Shown in pieces: positions 1 through 5,444 of a DNA stretch of 6,336 nt (positions are counted from its first letter, which is position 1; each line of letters opens with the position of its first letter). Position numbers and translations under genes: made by a program. The stretch is taken from contig JAUUVE010000131.1 of the NCBI GenBank assembly GCA_030589715.1, positions 1-6,336 of the forward strand, in the 5' to 3' direction. The notes below the pieces were generated by a model that saw only the letters and a program-made list of their open reading frames with translations, did no database searches and was not told the DNA's origin. This DNA is from Desulfobacteraceae bacterium (GTDB taxonomy: Bacteria > Desulfobacterota > DSM-4660 > Desulfatiglandales > Desulfatiglandaceae).

Positions 1-11
1 AAGGCGTAAAT

Positions 12-16
12 GGAGG
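12..16 (+). promoter_or_regulatory. Ribosome binding site GGAGG for the first ferredoxin
   Basis: GGAGG lies 7 nt before the ATG at 24 and supports that start. Confidence 0.75.
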
Positions 17-23
17 TTGTATC

Positions 24-578
24 ATGCAGATAGGTTTTTACTTTGACCAGACCCGGTGCACAGGCTGCAGCGCCTGTCGTGTGGCCTGTAAGGACTGGAA
101 CGACATACCGGCCGGACCTGAGAATTGGATACGGGTACTTTACACGGAAAATGGGAAGTTCCCCGACGTGTTTGTGAGCTACATGGTCGCTCCCTGCTGG
201 CACTGCCTGGACCCGGTATGTATCCCGGCATGCCCGGTGAGTGCCATAACAAAGAGGGATGAGGACGGGATTGTCCTGGTGGACAGCGATGGCTGCCTGG
301 GAAATGAGGAGTGCGATGAGAAATGCCTCAAGGCATGTCCCTATGACGCCCCCCAGTTCGGCCCGGAAAAGGGCACAAAGATGCGCAAGTGCAATTACTG
401 CCTGGACCGTTTCGTCCAAGGCAAGCTCCCTGACTGCATCGAGGCCTGTCCGGTCAGGGCCCTGGATGCGGCACCTTTGGAGGACCTGGAGGAAAAATAC
501 GGGGCTGGGAAGGAAGCAGAGGGTTTCAAATACTCCAAAAGGACCAGACCTGCCGTTGTCATCAGGGCCAAGGGTTGA
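24..578 (+). CDS. Four-cluster [4Fe-4S] ferredoxin, DmsB/NrfC/PadC-like electron-transfer subunit
   Basis: This 184-residue protein is a cytoplasmic iron-sulfur subunit of the kind paired with DMSO-reductase-family catalytic subunits. Four cysteine groups are visible: C12-x2-C15-x2-C18-x3-C22, C58-x2-C61-x4-C66-x3-C70, C91-x5-C97-x3-C101-x3-C105 and C123-x2-C126-x11-C138-x3-C142, enough for four [4Fe-4S] clusters. The third group departs from the usual C-x2-C-x2-C-x3-C. There is no signal peptide or membrane segment. The ATG at 24 follows GGAGG at 12-16 with good spacing; a TAA at 7-9 could end an upstream gene, but that is a guess. The molybdopterin enzyme starts 319 bp downstream and is the likely partner. 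The C-terminal tail (about 150-184) is charged and has no recognised domain. The family assignment is firm; the redox partner is inferred from context. Confidence 0.93.
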   Translation: MQIGFYFDQTRCTGCSACRVACKDWNDIPAGPENWIRVLYTENGKFPDVFVSYMVAPCWHCLDPVCIPACPVSAITKRDEDGIVLVDSDGCLGNEECDEKCLKACPYDAPQFGPEKGTKMRKCNYCLDRFVQGKLPDCIEACPVRALDAAPLEDLEEKYGAGKEAEGFKYSKRTRPAVVIRAKG

Positions 579-591
579 GGGAATTAAATTA

Positions 592-611
592 CTACCAGCT
601 AGAGCAGGTAG
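592..611 (+). other. Short hairpin after the first ferredoxin
   Basis: CTACC (592-596) pairs with GGTAG (607-611), with a symmetric A·A mismatch and inner GC pairs between them. It lies 13 nt after the TGA stop, so it could be a 3' mRNA stabiliser or a weak attenuator. The following ATTTG is not a real U-tract, so it is not called a terminator. Confidence 0.4.
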
Positions 612-632
612 ATTTGTTGCACGACTGAAAGT

Positions 633-656
633 CATTTATTTTGCACATTTATTTTG
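633..656. repeat. 11-bp AT-rich direct repeat, period 13
   Basis: CATTTATTTTG occurs exactly at 633-643 and again at 646-656, separated by CA. It sits at the left edge of the repeat-rich spacer and could mark slippage or a decayed insertion boundary. Confidence 0.6.
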
Positions 657-748
657 AACCGCAGAACCGCAGAACAAGGAACTGCCGAACATCGAAGTGA
701 AGGTTCTTGTTTTCTTCCTTTCAAAAACTTCTGCAGTTCGAAATTCTC
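657..748. repeat. Intergenic inverted-repeat element with AACCGCAG tandem copies
   Basis: AACCGCAG is repeated in tandem at 657-664 and 665-672. AACAAG-g-AAC (673-682) pairs with GTTCTTGTT (703-711), giving a 9-bp stem with one bulged G around a 20-nt loop. CGAAC/TTCGAA words recur on both sides (about 685-748). From memory this resembles dispersed intergenic repeats common in Desulfobacterota; copy number elsewhere cannot be tested here. A GTG at 697 opens a frame that joins the downstream oxidoreductase, but the predicted peptide is basic and low-complexity and looks non-coding. Confidence 0.5.
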
Positions 749-772
749 TCCGAGCCGTGAGGTCTCCAAACA

Positions 773-803
773 CTCCGGGGCGTAGGCCCGCTACGGGCCG
801 GAG
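773..803. repeat. Symmetric 31-bp hairpin
   Basis: CTCCGG (773-778) pairs with CCGGAG (798-803). CGTAG (781-785) pairs with CTACG (791-795). The two arms are separated by a matching GG/GG internal loop, and the apical loop is GCCCG. An alternative pairing, GGCCCG (785-790) with CGGGCC (794-799), is mutually exclusive with the inner stem. There is no U-tract, so it looks more like a REP-type or dispersed-repeat hairpin than a terminator. Confidence 0.6.
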
Positions 804-880
804 GCCGGGGCAGAGACAACGGTTCTGCCGATGGATTTTCTTTCTTTGGCCCGGAGTGATGGAGGATTGGAGCATTGGAA

Positions 881-887
881 AAGGAGG
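881..887 (+). promoter_or_regulatory. Ribosome binding site AAGGAGG deciding the oxidoreductase start
   Basis: AAGGAGG lies 10 nt before the ATG at 898. In-frame alternatives at GTG 697, GTG 856 and ATG 859 lack a comparable site at proper spacing, so 898 is preferred. Confidence 0.75.
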
Positions 888-897
888 TCTATGCCCT

Positions 898-3249
898 ATG
901 GCAGAGAGAGGAAAAACAAGCCTGGTAAGGACCGTCTGCCCGGCCCACTGTGGTATTGATGCCTGCGGTATCCTCGCCCACGTGAACGGGGACCGGGTGG
1001 TCAAGGTGGAGCCAGCAGACTTTCCGGATCCCAAGCACAAAAGGATCTGCCTCCGCGGGCTTTCCAGCCTGGACATCACCTATCACCCTGATAGGCTGAA
1101 ATACCCCATGAGACGGAGAGGAGAGAGGGGTGAGGGAAAATTCGAGCGCATATCGTGGGGTGAGGCCCTTGATACCATTGCCGAGAGGTTTAAAGGGCTT
1201 GCGGACAGGTACGGCTGGAGGTCCATAGGGTGGACGCTCGGGGGTCCAGGTGCCGGCACCACCAAATTCGGGGCCTACCTGCGACTTGCCAGCCTGACCC
1301 AGTCCACCCGAGTCAGCGCCTGGGGCTATGGCGACTCGGCCCTACCCTGCGGTAGCCGCGCGCTCTTTGGTGCCCAGTTCCCTTACCAGTTCCTCATGGG
1401 CAAGTTCCTGACGGGCAAGGTTAAACCGGAGATGGTGGTTGTCTGGGGCTCGAACCCGGCAGAGTCCCAACCCCTGAATATGATGCGCCGGATCATGGAT
1501 GCCAAGGAAAGGGGGGCCCATGTGGTGGTCATCGACCCCCGCTTTACGGTCACTGCCTCCAAGGCCGACCAGTACCTGGGGGTCCGGCCCGGTACGGATG
1601 CGGCCTTGGCCCTGGGGATGATAAATGTCATCTTCCGCGAGGGGCTTCAGGATGATGGGTTTATCCAAAGACATACTGTCGGACCTTATCTGGGCAGGAC
1701 CGATACGGGGGAATATGTGAGGGGGAGAGACATCGGTGCGGAGGGATCCGAGGAGTATGTGATCTGGGACGGAGCATCCGATTCCCCCAGGGTGTGCAGC
1801 GATGTGGGAATTACCCCCCTGATGAGCGGAACCCACACGGTAAAAGGCCTTACATGCAAGCCTGCCCTCCAACTTCTGATGGACCTGGCCCAGGAATACC
1901 CTCCCGAGCGTACCGCGGAAATCACCGGAGTCCGGACCCACATCATCACCCGGCTGGCCCAACGGATAGGCACTGCCAATTCTGTCACGTTCGTGACCAA
2001 TATGGGATTTACCAGGACCTACCATGGCGATATCTCCCTGAGGGCCCTCGGAACGGTTGCTGCCCTTACCGGCAATGTCACCGCAACCTTTAGCGGCGGC
2101 TACCTCCCTGCGGTGCTCAACTGGCGACCCTTTCTCCATGCCGACCCGGATAGACCTTCATATTCCCGCCTGGGGATACTCCAGCTCTACGATGCGGTCA
2201 TTTCAGACAAACCATACCCTATAAAGGCGGTCTGGTTTTCCTTCATAAACTTCCTAAACCAATGTGCCCATAGCACCAAAATCGCTAATGAAATATTTAC
2301 CAAACTAGATCTCATAGTGGCCGCAGAATTATTTATGACACCCACTGCCCGCTATGCCGATATCCTGCTGCCCGCCTGCAGCTATCTGGAATTTTCAGAC
2401 CTGATCCCATTCCCCTATCCATATGTACAGCTCCAGCAGAAGGTTATAGAGCCACTTTATGAATCCAGGTCCGATGTGGATATTGCCTCGGGATTGGCCG
2501 GGAGGCTGGGCCTTGGGGAATACTTTGACAAAGGAGAGGAAGGCTTTATTGACTTGATCCTGGACTCAGGTGACCCTTCAATGGAGGGGATCACCAGAGA
2601 AAGACTCAGGGAAGGTCCCATGAGACTAAGACTTATCCCTGATATGGACCAGCAGCTTGACATCCCCTTTTCCACGCCCTCAAGAAAGATAGAGTTTTAT
2701 TGTGAGCGTCTTAGGGAGGTGGGGCAGGCGCTGCCTGTCTATCTGGAACCCCTGGAGGCCCCGCTAAAACCGGAGGGAAAGAAATACCCCCTCACTTTTA
2801 TCCAGGGCCACAGCAGGTTCCGTACCCACTCCATGTTTGCGAATGTGCCCTCCCTGCTCGAACTGAACCCCGAGCCAGTGGTAGAAATAAATCCAAGAGA
2901 CGCCGCAGAAAGAGATATATCTGATAATGACCTTGTCACGGTATTCAATGACCGAGGCAAGACTACCCTCAGGACAAGGGTTATGGAGGGCGTCAGGCCC
3001 CGGGTTGTCAACATCACCGAAGGGTGGTGGATCGGTCAATTCAAGGAGGGGAGCGTAAATCACCTGACCCATGATGTCATCAATCCAGTCCAGGAGACCT
3101 TATACGAACCCAACATGCACATGAATGATGTGGCCGTTGAAGTAGTAAAAGCCGATAATCAGGACTCACCGCAAAGACCCCGGTACCATCTCCCGGAGCT
3201 ACCCCAGTACCATCTCCCGGAGCTACGGGGCAGGCGGGGCAGGCGCTGA
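898..3249 (+). CDS. DmsA-type molybdopterin (Mo/W-bisMGD) oxidoreductase, catalytic subunit, cytoplasmic
   Basis: This 783-residue catalytic subunit belongs to the DMSO reductase superfamily. The N-terminal [4Fe-4S] site is C14-x3-C18-x4-C23-x27-C51. DmsA-like landmarks follow: YHPDRLKYPM and GEGKFERISW after the cluster, VWGSNPAES (182-190), IDPRFT (212-217), RPGTDAAL (230-237), YADILLP (486-492) and TPSRKIEFY (593-601). The C-terminal dinucleotide-binding domain carries FNDRGK (683-688) and EGWW (708-711). No twin-arginine signal precedes the cluster, unlike exported DmsA or PhsA, so it should act in the cytoplasm. The metal-ligand region reads WGYGDSALPCG (142-152), making S147 or C151 the candidate ligand. 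Homology to the family normally ends near VEVVK (747-751); residues ~757-783 are encoded by repeat DNA. It is flanked by two ferredoxin genes and followed by an enoyl-CoA hydratase. The substrate is unknown; a PadB-like acyl/aryl-CoA oxidoreductase is one option. Confidence 0.93.
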   Translation: MAERGKTSLVRTVCPAHCGIDACGILAHVNGDRVVKVEPADFPDPKHKRICLRGLSSLDITYHPDRLKYPMRRRGERGEGKFERISWGEALDTIAERFKGLADRYGWRSIGWTLGGPGAGTTKFGAYLRLASLTQSTRVSAWGYGDSALPCGSRALFGAQFPYQFLMGKFLTGKVKPEMVVVWGSNPAESQPLNMMRRIMDAKERGAHVVVIDPRFTVTASKADQYLGVRPGTDAALALGMINVIFREGLQDDGFIQRHTVGPYLGRTDTGEYVRGRDIGAEGSEEYVIWDGASDSPRVCSDVGITPLMSGTHTVKGLTCKPALQLLMDLAQEYPPERTAEITGVRTHIITRLAQRIGTANSVTFVTNMGFTRTYHGDISLRALGTVAALTGNVTATFSGGYLPAVLNWRPFLHADPDRPSYSRLGILQLYDAVISDKPYPIKAVWFSFINFLNQCAHSTKIANEIFTKLDLIVAAELFMTPTARYADILLPACSYLEFSDLIPFPYPYVQLQQKVIEPLYESRSDVDIASGLAGRLGLGEYFDKGEEGFIDLILDSGDPSMEGITRERLREGPMRLRLIPDMDQQLDIPFSTPSRKIEFYCERLREVGQALPVYLEPLEAPLKPEGKKYPLTFIQGHSRFRTHSMFANVPSLLELNPEPVVEINPRDAAERDISDNDLVTVFNDRGKTTLRTRVMEGVRPRVVNITEGWWIGQFKEGSVNHLTHDVINPVQETLYEPNMHMNDVAVEVVKADNQDSPQRPRYHLPELPQYHLPELRGRRGRR

Positions 3250-3317
3250 GGACGCAGAGGGGAGATTGCGAAAACAAAAAAATCTAGACTCAGCGGCCTT
3301 TGCGGCTCTGCGGTGAG
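3165..3317. repeat. Dispersed-type inverted repeat (CCGCAAAG / CTCTGCGG) overlapping the oxidoreductase 3' end
   Basis: CTCACCGCAAAGAC at 3165-3178 matches, in inverted orientation and at 12 of 14 positions, GGCTCTGCGGTGAG at 3304-3317. Inside it, CGCTGAG (3244-3250) pairs with CTCAGCG (3289-3295), and further GACGCAGAGG and CCTTTGCGG words occur. These words are typical of an intergenic repeat I remember from many environmental bacterial genomes. The left arm lies inside the oxidoreductase frame and the right arm ends 26 bp before the next start. Confidence 0.6.
3183..3226. repeat. 24-bp-period tandem duplication inside the oxidoreductase tail
   Basis: GTACCATCTCCCGGAGCTAC is present exactly at 3183-3202 and 3207-3226. 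Because the period of 24 is a multiple of three, it encodes a repeated peptide, YHLPELPQ followed by YHLPELRG (residues 763-778). Confidence 0.9.
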
Positions 3318-3330
3318 AAATTAGAACCGA

Positions 3331-3337
3331 GGAGGTG
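3331..3337 (+). promoter_or_regulatory. Ribosome binding site GGAGGTG deciding a TTG start
   Basis: GGAGGTG ends 5 nt before TTG at 3343. No in-frame ATG or GTG exists between this site and the first cysteine motif, which supports TTG as the start codon. Confidence 0.75.
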
Positions 3338-3342
3338 ACCGG

Positions 3343-3921
3343 TTGAAAAAGCGACTGGGACTTGTCATCGACCAGGAACGCTGTCTTGGATGCGAGGCCT
3401 GCACCGTGGCTTGCAAGATAGAAAATGCCACCAAAGAACACTGGATCCGTGTTGAGACCCAGAATGCGGCCCAAAAGGATACACCAGAGGGCCGCTTTCC
3501 CGACCTGAAAATGAGTTTCCTGCCACGGCTTTGCAACCACTGCGCCCAGCCCCCCTGCGTGGATGCCTGCCCATTGGAGGCCCTGGGTAAAAGGGAAGAC
3601 GGTCCTGTGGTTTTGGATCAACAAAGGTGCGACGGTTGCCAGGCCTGTATGGAGGTCTGCCCCTATGATGCCATCCGCTACAACAACCATGAGGAAAAGG
3701 CAGAAAAATGCAACCTTTGCATTCATAGGATTGACAAGGGCCTTGAGCCCTTCTGTGTCATCTGCTGTGAGGGTCAGGCCATGCATTTTGGTGACCTGAA
3801 TGACAACACAAGCGCGGTCTCCAGAATCCTGGATACAAGAGAGACCTTTCAACTGAATCCTGAGGCGGGGACCGAACCCTCGCTATATTACTGCAGCCCT
3901 AAGCCCCCTAGGGGCCTATAG
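3343..3921 (+). CDS. Four-cluster [4Fe-4S] ferredoxin, DmsB/PsrB/HycB-like electron-transfer subunit
   Basis: This 192-residue polyferredoxin is a second electron-transfer subunit next to the molybdopterin enzyme. All four cysteine groups are canonical: C14-x2-C17-x2-C20-x3-C24, C64-x2-C67-x4-C72-x3-C76, C96-x2-C99-x2-C102-x3-C106 and C123-x2-C126-x11-C138-x3-C142. An extra C141 lies beside C142. The GDLND stretch at 150-154 and the following serine-rich SAVSRIL are typical of the family's C-terminal part. The start is TTG with a strong GGAGGTG in front. No signal peptide or membrane segment is visible. It follows the oxidoreductase by 93 bp and precedes the enoyl-CoA hydratase by 16 bp, so the last two genes are surely co-transcribed. 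It differs clearly from the first ferredoxin, so the two are not a recent duplication. Which one docks on the catalytic subunit is unresolved. Confidence 0.93.
   Translation: MKKRLGLVIDQERCLGCEACTVACKIENATKEHWIRVETQNAAQKDTPEGRFPDLKMSFLPRLCNHCAQPPCVDACPLEALGKREDGPVVLDQQRCDGCQACMEVCPYDAIRYNNHEEKAEKCNLCIHRIDKGLEPFCVICCEGQAMHFGDLNDNTSAVSRILDTRETFQLNPEAGTEPSLYYCSPKPPRGL
3902..3917. other. Palindrome at the end of the second ferredoxin gene
   Basis: CCCCTAGGGG (3905-3914) is a perfect palindrome. It extends to AG-c…c-CT (3902-3917) with one symmetric mismatch and ends just before the TAG stop at 3919. As RNA it could form a small hairpin just upstream of the next gene's ribosome binding site. Confidence 0.5.
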
Positions 3922-3924
3922 GAA

Positions 3925-3932
3925 AAGGAGGT
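3925..3932 (+). promoter_or_regulatory. Ribosome binding site AAGGAGGT for the enoyl-CoA hydratase
   Basis: A near-perfect anti-16S match lies 5 nt before ATG 3938 and starts 4 nt after the preceding stop codon, consistent with tight operon spacing. Confidence 0.8.
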
Positions 3933-3937
3933 GGATT

Positions 3938-4771
3938 ATGTCTGAAGTGGACCTGAGTGTAATCGGTAAAAAGACCGAACCCGTCATCTTTGAGTATACC
4001 TGGAAGGATGTGGTCCTTTATGCACTGGGTGTGGGCGCTTCCGCTGAGGATCTGGACTTTGTCTATGAACGCGTACCTGGGGGACTGAAGGTCCTGCCAA
4101 GCTTTTGTGTGGTCCCGGCCATGAGGGCCTATCCTCATGTGGGCGATAAGGTGGACTGGTCACGCTTCTTGCACGGCGAGCAGACGATCCGGGTTCCCGC
4201 TCCCCTGCCTACTGAGGGACGATTTGTGGTGGTGGGTGAGGTAACCGACATTTATGACAAGGGCAAGGCAGCGGTCTACCATATCAAGATCTCGGGTCAG
4301 ACAGAAGATGGACACCACTCCTTTGATACCTATTGGGTCAATTTTTATGTGGGGGCCGGAGGGGTTGGAGGCGACCCGGGGCCAAAGTCTGAAATCCTAA
4401 GTCCACCTGAAGATACAGAACCGGACTACAGCATCTCTTCCAAGGTCACCGAAAACCAGGCCGCCCTCTATCGCCTCAATGGTGACCTCAATCCCTTACA
4501 TCTGGACCCGGAGTTCGCCAGGCAGGGCGGTTTTGACAAACCGATCCTTCACGGCCTCTGTACTTACGGCTTTACCGTTCGCGCCATTGTCAACGATGTC
4601 TTAAACGGAGAGGTGGAGCGCCTTAAGAGCTTCAGGGCCCGGTTTGCCAGTGTGGTTTACCCAGGAGACACCCTCACCACCCGCTGCTGGATGCAGAACG
4701 GCGGGGCCATCATACAGGTTGAGACAGACCGAGGAGTGGCCTTGAGCAACGCCCTCTGCGAATTCGCATAA
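3938..4771 (+). CDS. Double-hotdog MaoC-type (R)-specific 2-enoyl-CoA hydratase (hydratase 2 family)
   Basis: This 277-residue protein resembles the hydratase-2 domain of eukaryotic peroxisomal multifunctional enzyme 2. That family adds water to trans-2-enoyl-CoA to give (R)-3-hydroxyacyl-CoA, in the cytoplasm of bacteria. The N-terminal hotdog (about 1-140) is the degenerate, acyl-binding half, with DVVLYALGVGA (24-34) and LPSF (53-56). The C-terminal hotdog carries the hallmark YRLNGDLNPLHLDP (178-191), with catalytic D183 and H188, followed by GGFDKPILHGLCTYGF (197-212). Length matches stand-alone hydratase 2. It lies 16 bp after the ferredoxin gene and probably shares its transcript, linking the redox complex to CoA-thioester chemistry. 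Reverse dehydration of a 3-hydroxyacyl-CoA is equally possible. The fold and catalytic residues are clear; the natural chain length or ring substrate is unknown. Confidence 0.93.
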   Translation: MSEVDLSVIGKKTEPVIFEYTWKDVVLYALGVGASAEDLDFVYERVPGGLKVLPSFCVVPAMRAYPHVGDKVDWSRFLHGEQTIRVPAPLPTEGRFVVVGEVTDIYDKGKAAVYHIKISGQTEDGHHSFDTYWVNFYVGAGGVGGDPGPKSEILSPPEDTEPDYSISSKVTENQAALYRLNGDLNPLHLDPEFARQGGFDKPILHGLCTYGFTVRAIVNDVLNGEVERLKSFRARFASVVYPGDTLTTRCWMQNGGAIIQVETDRGVALSNALCEFA

Positions 4772-5015
4772 GGGATCCAGGCCAATAATACACAAGCGTG
4801 GAATCGGGGACGTTGTGAAAGCGCCAAAGCCCCCAGGATCAATTCGTTTCTGTTTTGGTGGCATATTGCCGGTACGGCTGGAAATAGGACCTCACCTCTG
4901 CTGGAACCGCGGTGAATCGAACAATATGTGCGTGTCTACTCTCCCCCGAGTGCCCTATCACCTTGCCATAGAAATCCTTACCCGTGAGCTCTTGTTCCCT
5001 TTTTTCGTTCAGGCA
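4772..5015. other. Convergent intergenic region without a clear terminator
   Basis: These 244 bp separate the converging hydratase and MaoC genes. I find only a 4-bp hairpin, GCCG-gta-CGGC at 4868-4878, and no stem followed by a T-run on either strand. On the minus strand, the frame of the upstream MaoC gene stays open for 58 codons after its TAG stop, to a TGA at 4839-4841. No start codon with a convincing ribosome binding site was seen for an independent gene. Confidence 0.5.
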
Positions 5016-5444
5016 CTATATAACCCCTTTTCCGTTGACCAAAGCGCTGGCAGTACCTACCACTGTCTTCTCGCCGCTGAGGCTCTCACACCAGACCTCG
5101 CAATTGAGCCTGATGGCGGAACCTGCGGGGACCCTTTCCCGGACAATGCCTCTGGTGGTAATGACGTCCCCAGGTAATGTGTATCCAATGAACTTAATGG
5201 ATAGCGTCCCGCCCTGAAGCCAGTTTTTGCCAAAGAACCGGGTCAGCATTTCGGAGAGGTAGGCGTGGGACATCAGACCCTGAGCTATAGGCGCGGGTAG
5301 CCCCGCCTTCTTGGCACTCTTCCAATCCGTGTGGATATTGAGGTTGCTCCACATACTAAAAAGGCGCATGTCCTCAAAGCTAATCTCTTTTCGCACCGGA
5401 GGCAGCTCCTGCCCCACCTCAATATTTCTGGTGGCTATGGTCAT
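5016..5444 (-). CDS. MaoC-like hotdog dehydratase, small subunit type
   Basis: This 142-residue single-hotdog protein probably forms a heteromer with the FAS1-like protein encoded just upstream, together hydrating or dehydrating an acyl-CoA. The substrate-loop region reads SNLNIHTDW (33-41) and is followed by LPAPIAQGLMSHAYLSEML (49-67), the counterpart of the hydratase-2 segment PILHGL. H38 matches the catalytic histidine. The usual aspartate of GDxNPxH is replaced by N34 and the loop is one residue shorter, as I remember for other MaoC partners of this paired type. The C-terminal strand WCESLSGEKTVVGTAS (118-133) is characteristic. The start ATG at 5444 overlaps the upstream stop (ATGA) and has GGAGG at 5451-5455. 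It ends in TAG, and the same frame remains open beyond it. Fold assignment is secure; activity alone is doubtful. Confidence 0.88.
   Translation of the reverse strand: MTIATRNIEVGQELPPVRKEISFEDMRLFSMWSNLNIHTDWKSAKKAGLPAPIAQGLMSHAYLSEMLTRFFGKNWLQGGTLSIKFIGYTLPGDVITTRGIVRERVPAGSAIRLNCEVWCESLSGEKTVVGTASALVNGKGVI

Noticed and set aside
259..657. Plus-strand open frame overlapping the first ferredoxin
   Set aside because: It is an alternative frame of a gene with four intact cysteine motifs; its own product is low-complexity and lacks a ribosome binding site.
697..897. In-frame upstream extension of the oxidoreductase from GTG 697 (67 extra residues)
   Set aside because: The peptide is arginine/proline-rich without family similarity, spans hairpins and repeats, and has no ribosome binding site, while ATG 898 has AAGGAGG at the right distance.
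636..1079. Minus-strand open frame over the spacer and the oxidoreductase start
   Set aside because: It is antisense to a clear catalytic-subunit gene and to inverted repeats, and no domain is recognisable.
1342..2139. Long minus-strand open frame of 265 codons inside the oxidoreductase
   Set aside because: It is antisense to conserved molybdopterin-domain motifs; its length is explained by the codon bias of the real gene.
3165..3317. CRISPR array or insertion sequence at the repeats behind the oxidoreductase
   Set aside because: There are only two copies of the 20-bp unit with 4-bp gaps, no spacers of suitable size, and no transposase or terminal target duplication.
3223..3852. Minus-strand open frame of 209 codons over the second ferredoxin
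   Set aside because: It is antisense to all four cysteine motifs and has no recognisable domain.
4905..4925. tRNA T-loop-like GTTCGATTC on the minus strand
   Set aside because: The flanking bases do not form a T-stem and no acceptor or anticodon arm is present.
4815..5177. Plus-strand open frame of 120 codons across the convergent gap
   Set aside because: Half of it is antisense to the small MaoC gene, it has no recognisable fold and no good ribosome binding site.
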